Below are positions 7,623 to 16,129 of a DNA stretch of 44,496 bases, piece by piece. Position 1 is the stretch's first letter; every line of letters begins with the position of its first letter. The notes under the pieces are model-generated. The model was given only the letters and a program-made list of their open reading frames with translations, had not been told where the DNA came from and ran no database searches. Origin of the DNA: Candidatus Fermentithermobacillaceae bacterium (GTDB taxonomy: Bacteria > Bacillota > Sulfobacillia > Fermentithermobacillales > Fermentithermobacillaceae); the NCBI GenBank assembly GCA_018052455.1, contig JAGPNE010000011.1, positions 1 to 44,496 of the forward strand, written 5' to 3'. The position numbers and the translations under genes are program-made.

Positions 7623-8567
7623 TCAGTACTCGAGACTCTTTTTGTAATTACCTTCTTCTATCACAAACTCTGAAATCCTGGCTTGGTCCTCAGAATTCGC
7701 AGCAAATGTCGCGTCCATACGGATCCAGCCTTCTCCCTCTTTATACACTGAGTAGAATGTCCCTATTCTAACCCACCCTTTTCCTTCAATGTACAGTTCA
7801 TTCCAAGCGTGGTAAGCATAGTCTGGAGCAACATAGCCCATTACAACCTTGCTAGGCACATCGACCGACCTGAGCATCGCCGCGAGAAGAGAGGAGTAGT
7901 CAAAACATATGCCTTTGCCAGACTCCAACGTCGCATCACAGTCAGGGGTATAACCTGGCTTCACATTCTTAGCTTTCTCATAATCGTAAGTTACGTTCGC
8001 AACTATATACTCGTAGATCAGACTTACTTTCTCTTGGTCTGTTTCAGCGTCCCTGGTCAGCTCTTTGGCCAGTTTCGCGCTCTTGGAGGTTTCGTCAAAC
8101 TTGATAAAACACGTAGAGTTCAGAAAAGGAGCTTTGTCATCTGCCAATTTCACTTCAAAATAGGTCGTGTAGATGTTCACATACCTGTTTTCCACTACAT
8201 TTGAAAATACCTTTAGGGAATACTGCCCGTTCCCCATCTGGAGCGGGTAGGGTTCGAATTCCCCTTCAGAGTTGAGGTTGTAGGTATACCTGACCTCACC
8301 CTTTTCGATTATCACTTTCAGTTTTTTCGGGTTTTCCGGCTCGTTGTACTTTACACGCACAAGGCCACGGTCTAGGTTGGATATGTCTATAGATACTTTG
8401 CCGTCACCTACAATGCCTAGTTGAGGCTCCTCAATGGCGGCACCTTCTGCGGAAGAACCACTTTGACCTGACGAAGGTCGTAGCAGCACGCCAAGTGTAA
8501 CAGCAAGGATCAATGCCAAGCAGATTATTGCCCCGGCCCGTTTCTCAGTACACATACCCCTAGGCAA
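7623..8567 (-). CDS. Membrane-anchored transglutaminase-like protein
   Basis: 314 residues from a TTG start. N-terminal membrane helix (about 11-29) then an extracytoplasmic region. The transglutaminase-like (cysteine protease fold) core shows GKGICFDYSSLLAAMLR with Cys near 221, YHAWNELYI with His near 253, and MDATF with Asp near 285, a complete Cys-His-Asp triad. Such proteins act as proteases, amidases or cross-linkers; the substrate is unknown. TTG 8567 has GGGAGG eight bases upstream. In-frame ATGs at 8600 and 8609 lie inside the riboswitch aptamer and are unlikely starts. It is the first gene of the pilus operon and therefore directly under the c-di-GMP switch, suggesting a link to the cell surface or pilus. 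Confidence 0.85.
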   Translation of the reverse strand: MPRGMCTEKRAGAIICLALILAVTLGVLLRPSSGQSGSSAEGAAIEEPQLGIVGDGKVSIDISNLDRGLVRVKYNEPENPKKLKVIIEKGEVRYTYNLNSEGEFEPYPLQMGNGQYSLKVFSNVVENRYVNIYTTYFEVKLADDKAPFLNSTCFIKFDETSKSAKLAKELTRDAETDQEKVSLIYEYIVANVTYDYEKAKNVKPGYTPDCDATLESGKGICFDYSSLLAAMLRSVDVPSKVVMGYVAPDYAYHAWNELYIEGKGWVRIGTFYSVYKEGEGWIRMDATFAANSEDQARISEFVIEEGNYKKSLEY

Positions 8568-8582
8568 ATAATATACCTCCCT

Positions 8583-8660
8583 TCGGAAGCTGGCTGCCAT
8601 GTTTTTCAACTTCAGGCCCTATAGCTTTGCGTCTCGGCTTTTCAACCGATTTGCCTTTAT
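8583..8660 (-). promoter_or_regulatory. Cyclic-di-GMP-I (GEMM-I) riboswitch
   Basis: On the minus strand the GEMM-I core reads AAGGCAAA (8650-8657), a helix TCGGTT/AGCCGA capped by a GAAA tetraloop, the invariant GACGCAAAGC (8624-8633), GGGCCT (8614-8619) and GGCAGCCAG, the tetraloop-receptor side (8590-8598). The order and spacing match the family, which binds cyclic di-GMP. The aptamer ends next to the ribosome site of the first pilus-operon gene: CTTCC at 8584-8588 can pair with GGGAG of the Shine-Dalgarno sequence, so the switch may act on translation. Direction of control (on or off) is inference. Confidence 0.9.
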
Positions 8661-8748
8661 CGTACAGAGGTAGAAAAGTCAGTAATCTGCAATTCCGCTT
8701 CCATCTTCACAAACCACACACTAACGCTTGTTCGCGCTCTCATAGAAC

Positions 8749-8777
8749 ATTATCGATCCTTCCTGTCATTCACGCAA
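8749..8777 (-). promoter_or_regulatory. Pilus-operon promoter (candidate)
   Basis: TTGCGT (8772-8777), a 17-base spacer and GATAAT (8749-8754) on the minus strand. Transcription would start about 80 bases before the c-di-GMP aptamer. The -10 matches at 5 of 6; the -35 at 3 of 6. Confidence 0.45.
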
Positions 8778-8957
8778 GCTGAATAATTATGCTTGACGCA
8801 ACTATGTCCTCACATCACCTACGCTTCTTCTGCGTCCATATCGACCTCTGGCATACTCTCAATGAAGGAGAAATCGTTCCCGTCACGAATTATATTTATC
8901 GGTGGACTAGGCTAGTTTCGCGGCAAACGAGCACCAGAGAATTGGAGGAGATACAAT

Positions 8958-10100
8958 ATGCAACGTAGAAAATTCGGCGCCCAGGATCTGTACGTTTCGG
9001 CGTTAGGCTTTGGCTGCATGCGTCTTCCTGTGATAGACAATCAGCAAGACAGAATCGATGAAGAAAAGACCGCTGAGATGATTAGGTATGCTGTGGATAA
9101 CGGTGTGAACTATGTTGATACTGCTTTCAACTATCACCGCGGACAAAGCGAGATAGTAGTTGGTCGTGTACTCAAAGACGGCTACCGAGAACGAGTGAAC
9201 CTTGCCACCAAGTGCCCTACCTGGCTCATCGAACAACATGGGGATTTCGACAGATATCTTGATACCCAACTAGAAAAACTTCAGACCGATCATGTCGACA
9301 TGTACCTTATGCACAGCCTAAACAAAGAGAGATGGCAGGTTCTTGTCAAATGTGACGTCTTCACATTCTTCGATAGAGCAAAACAAGATGGAAGAATACG
9401 GTACGCCGGTTTCTCGTTCCATGATGACGTAAATACCTTCAAAGGCATTGTGGATTCATACAACTGGGATTTTTGTCAGATTCAATACAACTACATGGAC
9501 GAGTATTACCAAGCCGGAACTGAAGGGCTTCAGTACGCCGCAGGCAAAAACTTGGCAGTCGTAATTATGGAGCCGTTAAGAGGCGGCCTCTTAGTGCGAA
9601 ACGTTCCTGATGAAGTAAAACGTCTCTTTTCTGAGTCGGGATTCGACAGGGCTCCTGCGGATTGGGGTCTGCGTTGGGTGTTAAACCACCCCGAGGTAAC
9701 TCTTACACTAAGTGGAATGGGGAAACTCAGCGAGGTCAAGGAAAACATGGAAACGGCTCGCACCGCATTCCCTAACTCACTAAGCGAGCAGGAACTCTTG
9801 GTGTATGAGAAAGTAAAAGCCTTCTATAGAGGTAGGATGAAGATCAATTGTACTAAATGTGAGTATTGCATGCCCTGTCCTCAGGGTATAACAATTCCCG
9901 GTCTTTTTGAGACATATAACGAAGCGTGTATCTTCGGCACCCTGGACCAACTGCAAAAAGGCTATGATAGACTGGTGAAGGAGTTTGGCGACCCTGCAAA
10001 TTGCGCCGAGTGCGGTCAGTGCGAAGAAGCATGCCCACAGAATTTGCCTATAAGAGAATACATGAAAGAAATCAGGTCAGTGCTCCAAAACAAGCAATAG
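8958..10100 (+). CDS. Aldo/keto reductase with C-terminal 4Fe-4S cluster domain
   Basis: 380 residues. NAD(P)H-dependent reductase barrel with the catalytic tetrad Asp54 (NYVDTAFNY), Tyr59, Lys85 (ATKCP) and His119 (YLMHS). The C-terminal part adds cysteine clusters CTKCEYCMPCPQG and CAECGQCEEACPQ, a ferredoxin-like region. Fused enzymes of this type are common in strict anaerobes, where electrons may pass through the clusters; substrate unknown. ATG has GGAGGAG seven bases upstream. Single gene, head-on to replication, with 348 bases upstream shared with the divergent pilus operon. I see no clear promoter for it. Confidence 0.9.
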   Translation: MQRRKFGAQDLYVSALGFGCMRLPVIDNQQDRIDEEKTAEMIRYAVDNGVNYVDTAFNYHRGQSEIVVGRVLKDGYRERVNLATKCPTWLIEQHGDFDRYLDTQLEKLQTDHVDMYLMHSLNKERWQVLVKCDVFTFFDRAKQDGRIRYAGFSFHDDVNTFKGIVDSYNWDFCQIQYNYMDEYYQAGTEGLQYAAGKNLAVVIMEPLRGGLLVRNVPDEVKRLFSESGFDRAPADWGLRWVLNHPEVTLTLSGMGKLSEVKENMETARTAFPNSLSEQELLVYEKVKAFYRGRMKINCTKCEYCMPCPQGITIPGLFETYNEACIFGTLDQLQKGYDRLVKEFGDPANCAECGQCEEACPQNLPIREYMKEIRSVLQNKQ

Positions 10101-10243
10101 AAGAATTCTGAGGTGTTTGTGGCTTCCTACGCCATAACGAATACAATCCACACGAAATGAAATCAGACGTGTGACCACTTATGCGGACGAAAGACTAATT
10201 ATTCGTTTCTGAGATGGTAAAGGAATCAATAAGACATAATATA

Positions 10244-10271
10244 TTGACAATTAACACTTGCCTGATAAAAT
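10244..10271 (+). promoter_or_regulatory. Promoter (candidate), distal
   Basis: TTGACA (10244-10249), 16-base spacer, TAAAAT (10266-10271) in the AT-rich stretch before the unknown secreted-type protein. It would give a leader of about 190 bases. Confidence 0.45.
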
Positions 10272-10371
10272 TGAATAGGGTAGTGTTGCTGTAAGAGCGT
10301 TTTCGTAGACCCATTCCTACATCAATGGCACTAAAACCTTAAAAATGCAAAAGTAATACATCTATTCAATG

Positions 10372-10399
10372 GTGACCGCAAGTTTATCTTTGCTATGAT
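10372..10399 (+). promoter_or_regulatory. Promoter (candidate), proximal
   Basis: GTGACC (10372-10377), 16-base spacer, TATGAT (10394-10399), about 65 bases before the start codon. Apart from these two promoter candidates, the 360-base gap 10101-10464 is AT-rich and shows no gene. Confidence 0.4.
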
Positions 10400-10464
10400 A
10401 AGAAACCTTTCAATTTTTTTGCATTTAGAAAGAGCTTTTCCCAAGCAACTTATGAGGTATGAAA

Positions 10465-11319
10465 ATGAAAAAGAATTCCCGATTTTTAATCATCGTCGTT
10501 TCAATCAACCTTGCTGTTCTATGTTTATTTGTTGGAATGGACTGTGCTATGACAAACAGCGAATCGGTTGAAGTACGTTTTGCTAATTTGACACACACAC
10601 TTACGCCGGATGAAATGACTACCCTTTCAACGTTAATCGAGCAAATGGCTTTTGATGATGTACCGGCCGTCACAGTGGAAGACTATTTTGATGCTGAAAC
10701 GGTGCCGCCAGGAGCAGAATTTTCCTTCCATTTTTACTCCGACGCAGAACAACGTGAGGTCATCTCTCTTTTGTCTCCTCTTGATATGAATGAGAAGACG
10801 ATCTTGCGTACGCGGACGGATCAGAATGAAGAAGACGTGCTGGTCTTTTCCGATGAAAACGCAATAGCCGGTTACAACCGATTGTATGGATTTGCCGAAA
10901 GCCTCATGTATCCACAGCTGATGGCATACAAGTTCACCGGAGAAAGCGAATGGCAAGAGATAAGCTGCTTTGACGGTGAGACGATCGTTTTATTAACTGA
11001 AGAAAACAAGCAAGCTGTGCTAGAAGGCCTGGCGGACGTAATGAAAAACAGCACAGAGAAAGAACCGATCGGCTGGTCCATGCCGGCGGCACCCCTTGCA
11101 CTTGACCGGCTTTACAACACCGGTGTCTGTCTGTTGCGTCTTTCAACCAATGACGGTTCGTTTTACGCTTTCCTCTTCCAGTATAAAACAGAGGAACAGC
11201 CAGCCGGTATTTACCTCTGCGATCCACAGCGTGCGATCGTGATTCGCTATGATATTTCTGACGAGCGAATGGATGCCTTTGCTTCACTGTACAAAACACT
11301 GACCGGGCTGGAGCGTTAA
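10465..11319 (+). CDS. Unknown protein with N-terminal signal/anchor segment
   Basis: 284 residues, family not recognised. Lys/Asn-rich N-terminus and a hydrophobic stretch (FLIIVVSINLAVLCLFVGM) indicate export or membrane anchoring. A Cys shortly after (MDCAM) could be a lipidation site, but the lipobox is poor. The rest is acidic and mixed alpha/beta with no catalytic motif I can see. ATG 10465 has GAGG seven bases upstream; ATG 10459 is too close to it. The gene has its own promoters and terminator and lies in an AT-rich patch beside a transposase remnant, so it may be acquired. Role unknown. Confidence 0.75.
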   Translation: MKKNSRFLIIVVSINLAVLCLFVGMDCAMTNSESVEVRFANLTHTLTPDEMTTLSTLIEQMAFDDVPAVTVEDYFDAETVPPGAEFSFHFYSDAEQREVISLLSPLDMNEKTILRTRTDQNEEDVLVFSDENAIAGYNRLYGFAESLMYPQLMAYKFTGESEWQEISCFDGETIVLLTEENKQAVLEGLADVMKNSTEKEPIGWSMPAAPLALDRLYNTGVCLLRLSTNDGSFYAFLFQYKTEEQPAGIYLCDPQRAIVIRYDISDERMDAFASLYKTLTGLER

Positions 11320-11346
11320 AAACGGGCGGGTAAACCCACGTTTTTT
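11319..11346 (+). terminator. Rho-independent terminator
   Basis: Stem AAACG...CGTTT with inner GGGT/ACCC and a small internal loop, ending in TTTTTT (11341-11346). It begins at the stop codon of the unknown protein. Confidence 0.7.
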
Positions 11347-11523
11347 CGGGGATATCTAAAAACTGTTATGAAGTGACCTTTGTCAACGATTAAATTCGAA
11401 TTATTAACGTGTACATTTCAAACCTTTCTAGAGGGCATAAGCAATCCGCAGGATTTGGTGACCATTACCAAGCTGTCGCCAGATGGTCCTACGTCAAGAA
11501 ATCGGAGAAGTTAAACTCGTCTT

Positions 11524-11650
11524 TTATCTAGCCATGGCTTGGGTTACTTGCTTAACTTTAGTAATTTCAATCTTTTCCTCTAATTCATTAAAATATTTAT
11601 CTTCATAATCATTAGGTGACATAAAGTCACAATGACTGTGAATTCTAAGA
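11524..11650 (-). pseudogene. IS3-type transposase, C-terminal remnant
   Basis: The minus strand codes for about 41 residues ending at TAA (11524-11526) that read RIHSHCDFMSPNDYE, then a charged tail. This matches the end of IS3-family OrfB integrases, where a basic residue and IHS precede MxPxxYE. Upstream the frame meets TAG at 11668-11670, and no DDE catalytic domain remains. GGTGTCAGGCACC (11656-11668), an imperfect palindrome, marks the broken edge. Nothing else is recognised in 11347-11523. Confidence 0.65.
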
Positions 11651-11738
11651 CTTACGGTGTCAGGCACCTAACATCTTAAGTTTTCGATCATGATAGTCGC
11701 AAATAGTCCACCCCACTTGGAGCGGACCTTTGACGGTT

Positions 11739-11814
11739 TGGCAGCCCCAACGGGATTCGAACCCGTGTCTCCGCCGTGAGAGGGCGGTGTCCTAAACCGC
11801 TAGACGATAGGGCC
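11739..11814 (-). tRNA. tRNA-Glu (CTC)
   Basis: 76 bases including encoded CCA. Anticodon arm CCGCC-CTCTCAC-GGCGG gives anticodon CTC; T arm ends GGTTCGAATCC. Co-oriented downstream of gltX and tRNA-Gln. Confidence 0.95.
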
Positions 11815-11826
11815 ACGCTACTTACA

Positions 11827-11900
11827 TGGCTGGGGGAGGAGGATTCGAACCTCCGCAGACAGATCCAGAGTCTGTTGGCCTACCACTAGCCGATCCCCCA
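11827..11900 (-). tRNA. tRNA-Gln (CTG)
   Basis: 74 bases including encoded CCA. Acceptor TGGGGGA/TCCCCCA; anticodon arm ACAGA-CTCTGGA-TCTGT gives CTG. It follows gltX by 77 bases. In most Bacillota tRNA-Gln is charged by GluRS and then amidated by GatCAB, so the grouping is functionally sensible. Confidence 0.95.
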
Positions 11901-11977
11901 GAATCGTACAGCAGGTACGATTATACCATTAACGATTGCACCGTACAACATGACTAATCATAACTAATTATAACTCA

Positions 11978-13450
11978 TTATAGTTGCCTTACAAACTGTG
12001 CTGCGGAACGCAGCCTAGATACGGTCTCGTCTTTGCCAAGCACTGCCATTATCTCAAATAAACCAGGTCCGACCGTTTTGCCTGTCAGTGCCAATCTGGA
12101 AGGGTGGATCAATTCTCCGCCCTTTATACCTTCTTTGTCAATTAGTTCTCTGTACGCTGTTTCACAGTTTTCCTCGTTCCATTCTGTAAGACTAAGCAGC
12201 GCGTCTGCGCCTTTTTCAAGCAAGTCGGCTACATTGGGCTTCAAGAAAAATCTCTTCACACCTTTTTCGTCGTAAGTCTTAGGTGGCGTGAAATAGAACT
12301 CCGACATTTCAGCCAATTCTTCGAGTGTCTTGGCTCTTTCCTGTAATGATATTACGACTCCTCGCAGCCACTCCCTCTTCTCAGAGAGTTCTTCGGCAGT
12401 ACCAAGTCCATACTTAGCCGCAAACGGAATGTACCTGGAAACCAATACGTCTGGCTCTAGACGTTTGATGTACTGCCCGTTCATCCACGTTAACTTTTGA
12501 ACATCATATATTGCCGGCGTCGATGACACCCTGGACAGATCGAATTCTTCAGCCATTTCTTCTAGAGTCATGAACTCTTTTGTTGCATCAGGAGGTGTCC
12601 ATCCCAAAAGAGCTAGGTAGTTTACAATAGCTTCTGGCAAATATCCCTTGTCCATGAATTCCTCGACCGTCTGAGCTCCGTGCCTTTTAGATAGTTTGGA
12701 CCTGTCTGGAGCCAGTATCATTGGGACATGTCCAAACTTCGGCATAGGCGCCGAAAGCGCACGGTATATCATCATCTGCCTCGGAGTATTGGAAAGATGC
12801 TCGTCTGCTCTTAGAACATGGGTTATTCCCATCAGCCAATCATCAATCACGCAAGCGAAATTGTACGTAGGGAACCCATCTGATTTCATGATAATGAAGT
12901 CCGCGATTTCCTCGTTCTTAAAAGAAACCTCACCATGGATAATGTCATCAACGACTGTAATACCCTGGTCAGGTGTCTTGAGTCTTACCGCGTATTTGCG
13001 CCCCTGTCTCTCCAGTTCTTCTCGCTCTTCAGGAGTAAGATCTCTGCACCTACCGCTATACCTCGGAGCTTTTTTCTGAGCCCGCGCCTCTTCTCTTTCC
13101 GCTTCAAGTTCCTCTGGACTGCAATAGCACTTGTATGCTAGTCCTTTGTCCAGGAGCAGCGACACATACTTACGATAAAGATCCTGACGCAATGACTGTT
13201 GATAGGGTCCCGCTGGGCCGCCTACCACAGGGCCCTCATCCCAGTTGAGCCCAAGCCACCTCAAGCTCTGCATCATTTTCTCGGCGGAGTCCTCAATAGT
13301 CCGTTCCGTATCGGTATCCTCAATCCGCAAAACAAACTTGCCCCCGTTATGGTGTGCGTACAAATAATTGAAAAGAGCGGTCCGGGCTCCACCTATGTGT
13401 AAGTACCCGGTTGGCGAAGGAGCAAATCTAACACGCAAGTCAGACACCAT
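11978..13450 (-). CDS. gltX: Glutamyl-tRNA synthetase
   Basis: 490 residues. Class I synthetase that attaches Glu to tRNA-Glu, and in organisms lacking GlnRS also to tRNA-Gln. HIGH motif present as HIGG (18-21) in PSPTGYLHIGGARTALFNYL; KMSKS motif present as KLSKRHG near 250. C-terminal anticodon-binding helical domain complete. I chose ATG 13450 with GAGGTG four to six bases upstream; the next codon, GTG, is also possible. A form starting at 13474 would add eight residues without a ribosome site. It is followed by tRNA-Gln and tRNA-Glu on the same strand, and preceded by the terminator of the por operon. Confidence 0.96.
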   Translation of the reverse strand: MVSDLRVRFAPSPTGYLHIGGARTALFNYLYAHHNGGKFVLRIEDTDTERTIEDSAEKMMQSLRWLGLNWDEGPVVGGPAGPYQQSLRQDLYRKYVSLLLDKGLAYKCYCSPEELEAEREEARAQKKAPRYSGRCRDLTPEEREELERQGRKYAVRLKTPDQGITVVDDIIHGEVSFKNEEIADFIIMKSDGFPTYNFACVIDDWLMGITHVLRADEHLSNTPRQMMIYRALSAPMPKFGHVPMILAPDRSKLSKRHGAQTVEEFMDKGYLPEAIVNYLALLGWTPPDATKEFMTLEEMAEEFDLSRVSSTPAIYDVQKLTWMNGQYIKRLEPDVLVSRYIPFAAKYGLGTAEELSEKREWLRGVVISLQERAKTLEELAEMSEFYFTPPKTYDEKGVKRFFLKPNVADLLEKGADALLSLTEWNEENCETAYRELIDKEGIKGGELIHPSRLALTGKTVGPGLFEIMAVLGKDETVSRLRSAAQFVRQL

Positions 13451-13513
13451 AAAACACCTCGTATTCGTATACACTAATATTCACTGTGTTGCCATCTAGT
13501 ATTTTTGACAGTT

Positions 13514-13542
13514 CAAAAAGGGCGGGACTGACACCCGCCCTT
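13514..13542 (-). terminator. Rho-independent terminator of the por operon
   Basis: On the minus strand GGGCGGG (13534-13540) pairs perfectly with CCCGCCC (13520-13526) around TGTCAGT, followed by TTTTT. A strong terminator about 135 bases past the porB stop, separating it from gltX. Confidence 0.9.
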
Positions 13543-13676
13543 GAGTTTCGCCCTGTGTATTATAACACGAACAGGCACAGTGCATAACACCACAACCTGC
13601 AACCCGTAAAAACCGGAATACTAAGATCGCTTCGTATTACAACTGACCTTACCGTGTTCTTCGTTAGATGCTAGGT

Positions 13677-14606
13677 CTACTCAGCACCCATTTGTTCCAG
13701 CGCCAATAGTTCTTCCCATTGTCTGTCAACTTCCGCCTGAATTTCCTCTAGGATATGTTCATTCTCAGGCCTGAAGAGATGCCGGAATCTACCTTGAGCT
13801 TTAAGAAACTCAGTTACAGGCTTCTTGTTTCTGGGCTTGTACGTTACTGTAATCTTGCCATCTACTGCTTCGTAAAGGGGCCAGAAGCAAGTATCTACCG
13901 CCAACCTGCACATTTCGATAGTATCCTTGGACTCATAACGCCAGCCTCTAGGACACGGCGCGAGCGCGTTTATGAAGGCAGGGCCCTCCACTGCAAAGGC
14001 TTTTTCGCTTTTTTGGTAGAGGTCATTCCAATGCGAAGGCGCAACCTGCGCAACATAGGGAATCCCGTGGGCGATCATTATTTTCGTGAGATCTTTCCTA
14101 CGATCGGTCTTACCAGGTTGCACTTTACCCACTGGCGTAGTGGTTGTGTCTGCACCCTTAGGTGTTGCGGATGAGCGCTGGATACCCGTGTTCATGTATG
14201 CTCCATTGTCGTAGCAGACATAGACCATGTTGTGACCGCGCTCCATGGCGCCTGAGAGGCTCTGAAGACCAATGTCATAAGTGCCTCCGTCTCCGCCAAA
14301 CGCCACGAACTTCATATCTTCAGTTATCTTGCCTTGACGCTTTAGAGAATTGTAAGCCGCCTCAACACCGGAAAGACTTGCGGCAGCGTTTTCAAATGCT
14401 GTATGAATAAACGGACTGTTCCATGAAGTGTATGGGTAGATAGTAGTAGAGACTTCCAAACATCCTGTTGCATTAGCCACTACTACCGGTGCCTTTGCCC
14501 CGCGCAGAATCTGTCTGACCACTACCGGCGCACCGCACCCGGCACACATTCGATGGCCTGGAGCAAGCACTTCCGGAACGTTAGAGAGTTCTTTCAAAGT
14601 AGCCAC
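13677..14606 (-). CDS. porB: Pyruvate:ferredoxin oxidoreductase, beta subunit
   Basis: 309 residues. Binds thiamine diphosphate and one 4Fe-4S cluster. Visible: HRMCAGCGAP (two cluster cysteines), the TPP signature GGDGGTYDIGLQ followed by GAMERGHN, and NTGIQRSSATP typical of PorB. GTG start at 14606 with GGAGGGG five bases upstream; 11 bases after the porA stop. Last gene of the gamma-delta-alpha-beta operon, followed by a strong terminator. The enzyme interconverts pyruvate plus CoA and acetyl-CoA plus CO2 with reduced ferredoxin. A branched-chain 2-oxoacid enzyme (VOR) is the main alternative. Confidence 0.92.
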   Translation of the reverse strand: MATLKELSNVPEVLAPGHRMCAGCGAPVVVRQILRGAKAPVVVANATGCLEVSTTIYPYTSWNSPFIHTAFENAAASLSGVEAAYNSLKRQGKITEDMKFVAFGGDGGTYDIGLQSLSGAMERGHNMVYVCYDNGAYMNTGIQRSSATPKGADTTTTPVGKVQPGKTDRRKDLTKIMIAHGIPYVAQVAPSHWNDLYQKSEKAFAVEGPAFINALAPCPRGWRYESKDTIEMCRLAVDTCFWPLYEAVDGKITVTYKPRNKKPVTEFLKAQGRFRHLFRPENEHILEEIQAEVDRQWEELLALEQMGAE

Positions 14607-14617
14607 ATTAACCCCTC

Positions 14618-15808
14618 CTATTCCCTGACGTCCAGATGCGTAACGAGTTTGTCGACCTGGCCTCTTTCAAGGTCAGCCGCTAGATCTGCAAAAACCCTCT
14701 TGATTTCCCGGGTTGTAGTATCTCTTCCGCCAAGACCAAAGATATAGTCTCTCATCAAGGGGCGCTTATTTGATTCATAAAATGCTGCACGAATCTCAGT
14801 AAATACCTGTCCGCCCCTTGTTGAATATGTCTCGGCCCTATCCATAACCGCAACTGCCTTTGCAGAGGACAAAGCTTCTACCAATTCATCGCCGGGGAAA
14901 GGCCTGAGCACTCTGGGTTTCAAAAGACCTACCTTCTCACCTTTTGCCCTAAGTTCATCGACCACCGCTTTTGCAGTGCCCGCAGTAGAGTTAAGGACTA
15001 CAACTACCCTTTCCGCATCGTCCATCTTGTATTCCTCGAACAAACCATATTTTCTGCCGGAGATTTTTTCATACTCCTCGGCTATGTCGAGAATCACTTT
15101 CTTTGCCCTAGCCATCGCCTGAGCTTCTTGAGCCTTCGTTTCCGTATAGTAATCCTGCAACTGCAAGGGTCCGACAGCTATAGGGTTATGGATATCCAAA
15201 ACACTTATCTGTGGTTTGTATTCACCAACAAACTCCTTAACTACTTCATCCGAAAGTATGGACAAATTCTCTATTCCGTGGCTCGTAATGAAACCGTCCT
15301 GACAAACCATAACGGGCAAGAGAACATCAGGATGCTCGGCTATTCTTACAGCCTGAATGAGATTGTCGTATGCTTCTTGAGCGCTTTCGGAGTAGATCTG
15401 GATCCATCCCGTAGTCAAAGCTCCCATAGTATCGGAATGGTCACAGTGTATATTGATTGGGCTTGAAAGCGCCCTGTTAACCACTGGCATGACTATGGGA
15501 AGCCTGTATCCCGATGCTATGTGGAGCATCTCGTACATCAGGGCAAGCCCTTGAGATGAGGTAGCCGTCATAGCTCTTGAGCCGGCTGCGGAAGCTCCAA
15601 TTGTAGCCGACATAGCGGAATGTTCACTTTCAACTGTAACCATCTCTGTCTGAACCAAACCATCTGCGGCAAACGCAGAATAAAACTGCACAATATCAGT
15701 CTGAGGCGTAATAGGATAAGCGGCAACTACGTCAGGGTTGATCTGGCGCATGCCGTTAGCTACTGCCTCGTTACCAGTCATGGCAACTCTTTTTTGTTCA
15801 CTAGCCAC
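14618..15808 (-). CDS. porA: Pyruvate:ferredoxin oxidoreductase, alpha subunit
   Basis: 396 residues. Carries the pyrimidine-binding and transketolase C-terminal-like domains. AYPITPQTDIVQ near the N-terminus, VESEHSAMSATIGASAAGSR with the conserved catalytic Glu region, and ATSSQGLALMYEMLHIA are diagnostic of PorA. The C-terminal domain contains RAETYSTRGGQVFTEI. GTG start at 15808 with GGGGGC upstream; 33 bases after porD. Acts with PorB in TPP-dependent decarboxylation of pyruvate. Confidence 0.93.
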   Translation of the reverse strand: MASEQKRVAMTGNEAVANGMRQINPDVVAAYPITPQTDIVQFYSAFAADGLVQTEMVTVESEHSAMSATIGASAAGSRAMTATSSQGLALMYEMLHIASGYRLPIVMPVVNRALSSPINIHCDHSDTMGALTTGWIQIYSESAQEAYDNLIQAVRIAEHPDVLLPVMVCQDGFITSHGIENLSILSDEVVKEFVGEYKPQISVLDIHNPIAVGPLQLQDYYTETKAQEAQAMARAKKVILDIAEEYEKISGRKYGLFEEYKMDDAERVVVVLNSTAGTAKAVVDELRAKGEKVGLLKPRVLRPFPGDELVEALSSAKAVAVMDRAETYSTRGGQVFTEIRAAFYESNKRPLMRDYIFGLGGRDTTTREIKRVFADLAADLERGQVDKLVTHLDVRE

Positions 15809-15841
15809 TTCTATGCCCCCTTTTTCAAAGCATCTGCCCTG

Positions 15842-16129
15842 TTAGGATTCTTTCACCATATGCAGGGCCTTTTCTTTGCGCGGGCACTCCCGGGCACAGA
15901 TACCACAGCCCTTGCAGTGGTCGTAATCTATACCTACTACTTTGCCATCTTTTACCTCGATAGCATTATCCGGGCAAAAAGCCCAACAGATAAGGCAGTG
16001 AACGCACCCTTCTTCATTCCAAATGGGTCTCTCGCTTCTCCAGTCACCGGTTTTGTATTTCACCGAATTCCCAGCTTCCGTGATGATGCCCCCTATGGGC
16101 ATATCCTTGCATCCCTTAAGTTCGTTCAT
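15842..16129 (-). CDS. porD: Pyruvate:ferredoxin oxidoreductase, delta (ferredoxin) subunit
   Basis: 95 residues with two 4Fe-4S motifs: CVHCLICWAFCPDN and CKGCGICARECP. It relays electrons from the PorAB core to soluble ferredoxin. The ATG overlaps the porC stop by four bases (ATGA), which suggests translational coupling. Length and cysteine spacing match the family. Confidence 0.94.
   Translation of the reverse strand: MNELKGCKDMPIGGIITEAGNSVKYKTGDWRSERPIWNEEGCVHCLICWAFCPDNAIEVKDGKVVGIDYDHCKGCGICARECPRKEKALHMVKES

Noticed and set aside
8568..8609. Longer transglutaminase-like protein starting at ATG 8609 or 8600
   Set aside because: Both ATGs lie inside the c-di-GMP aptamer; TTG 8567 has GGGAGG at the right distance.
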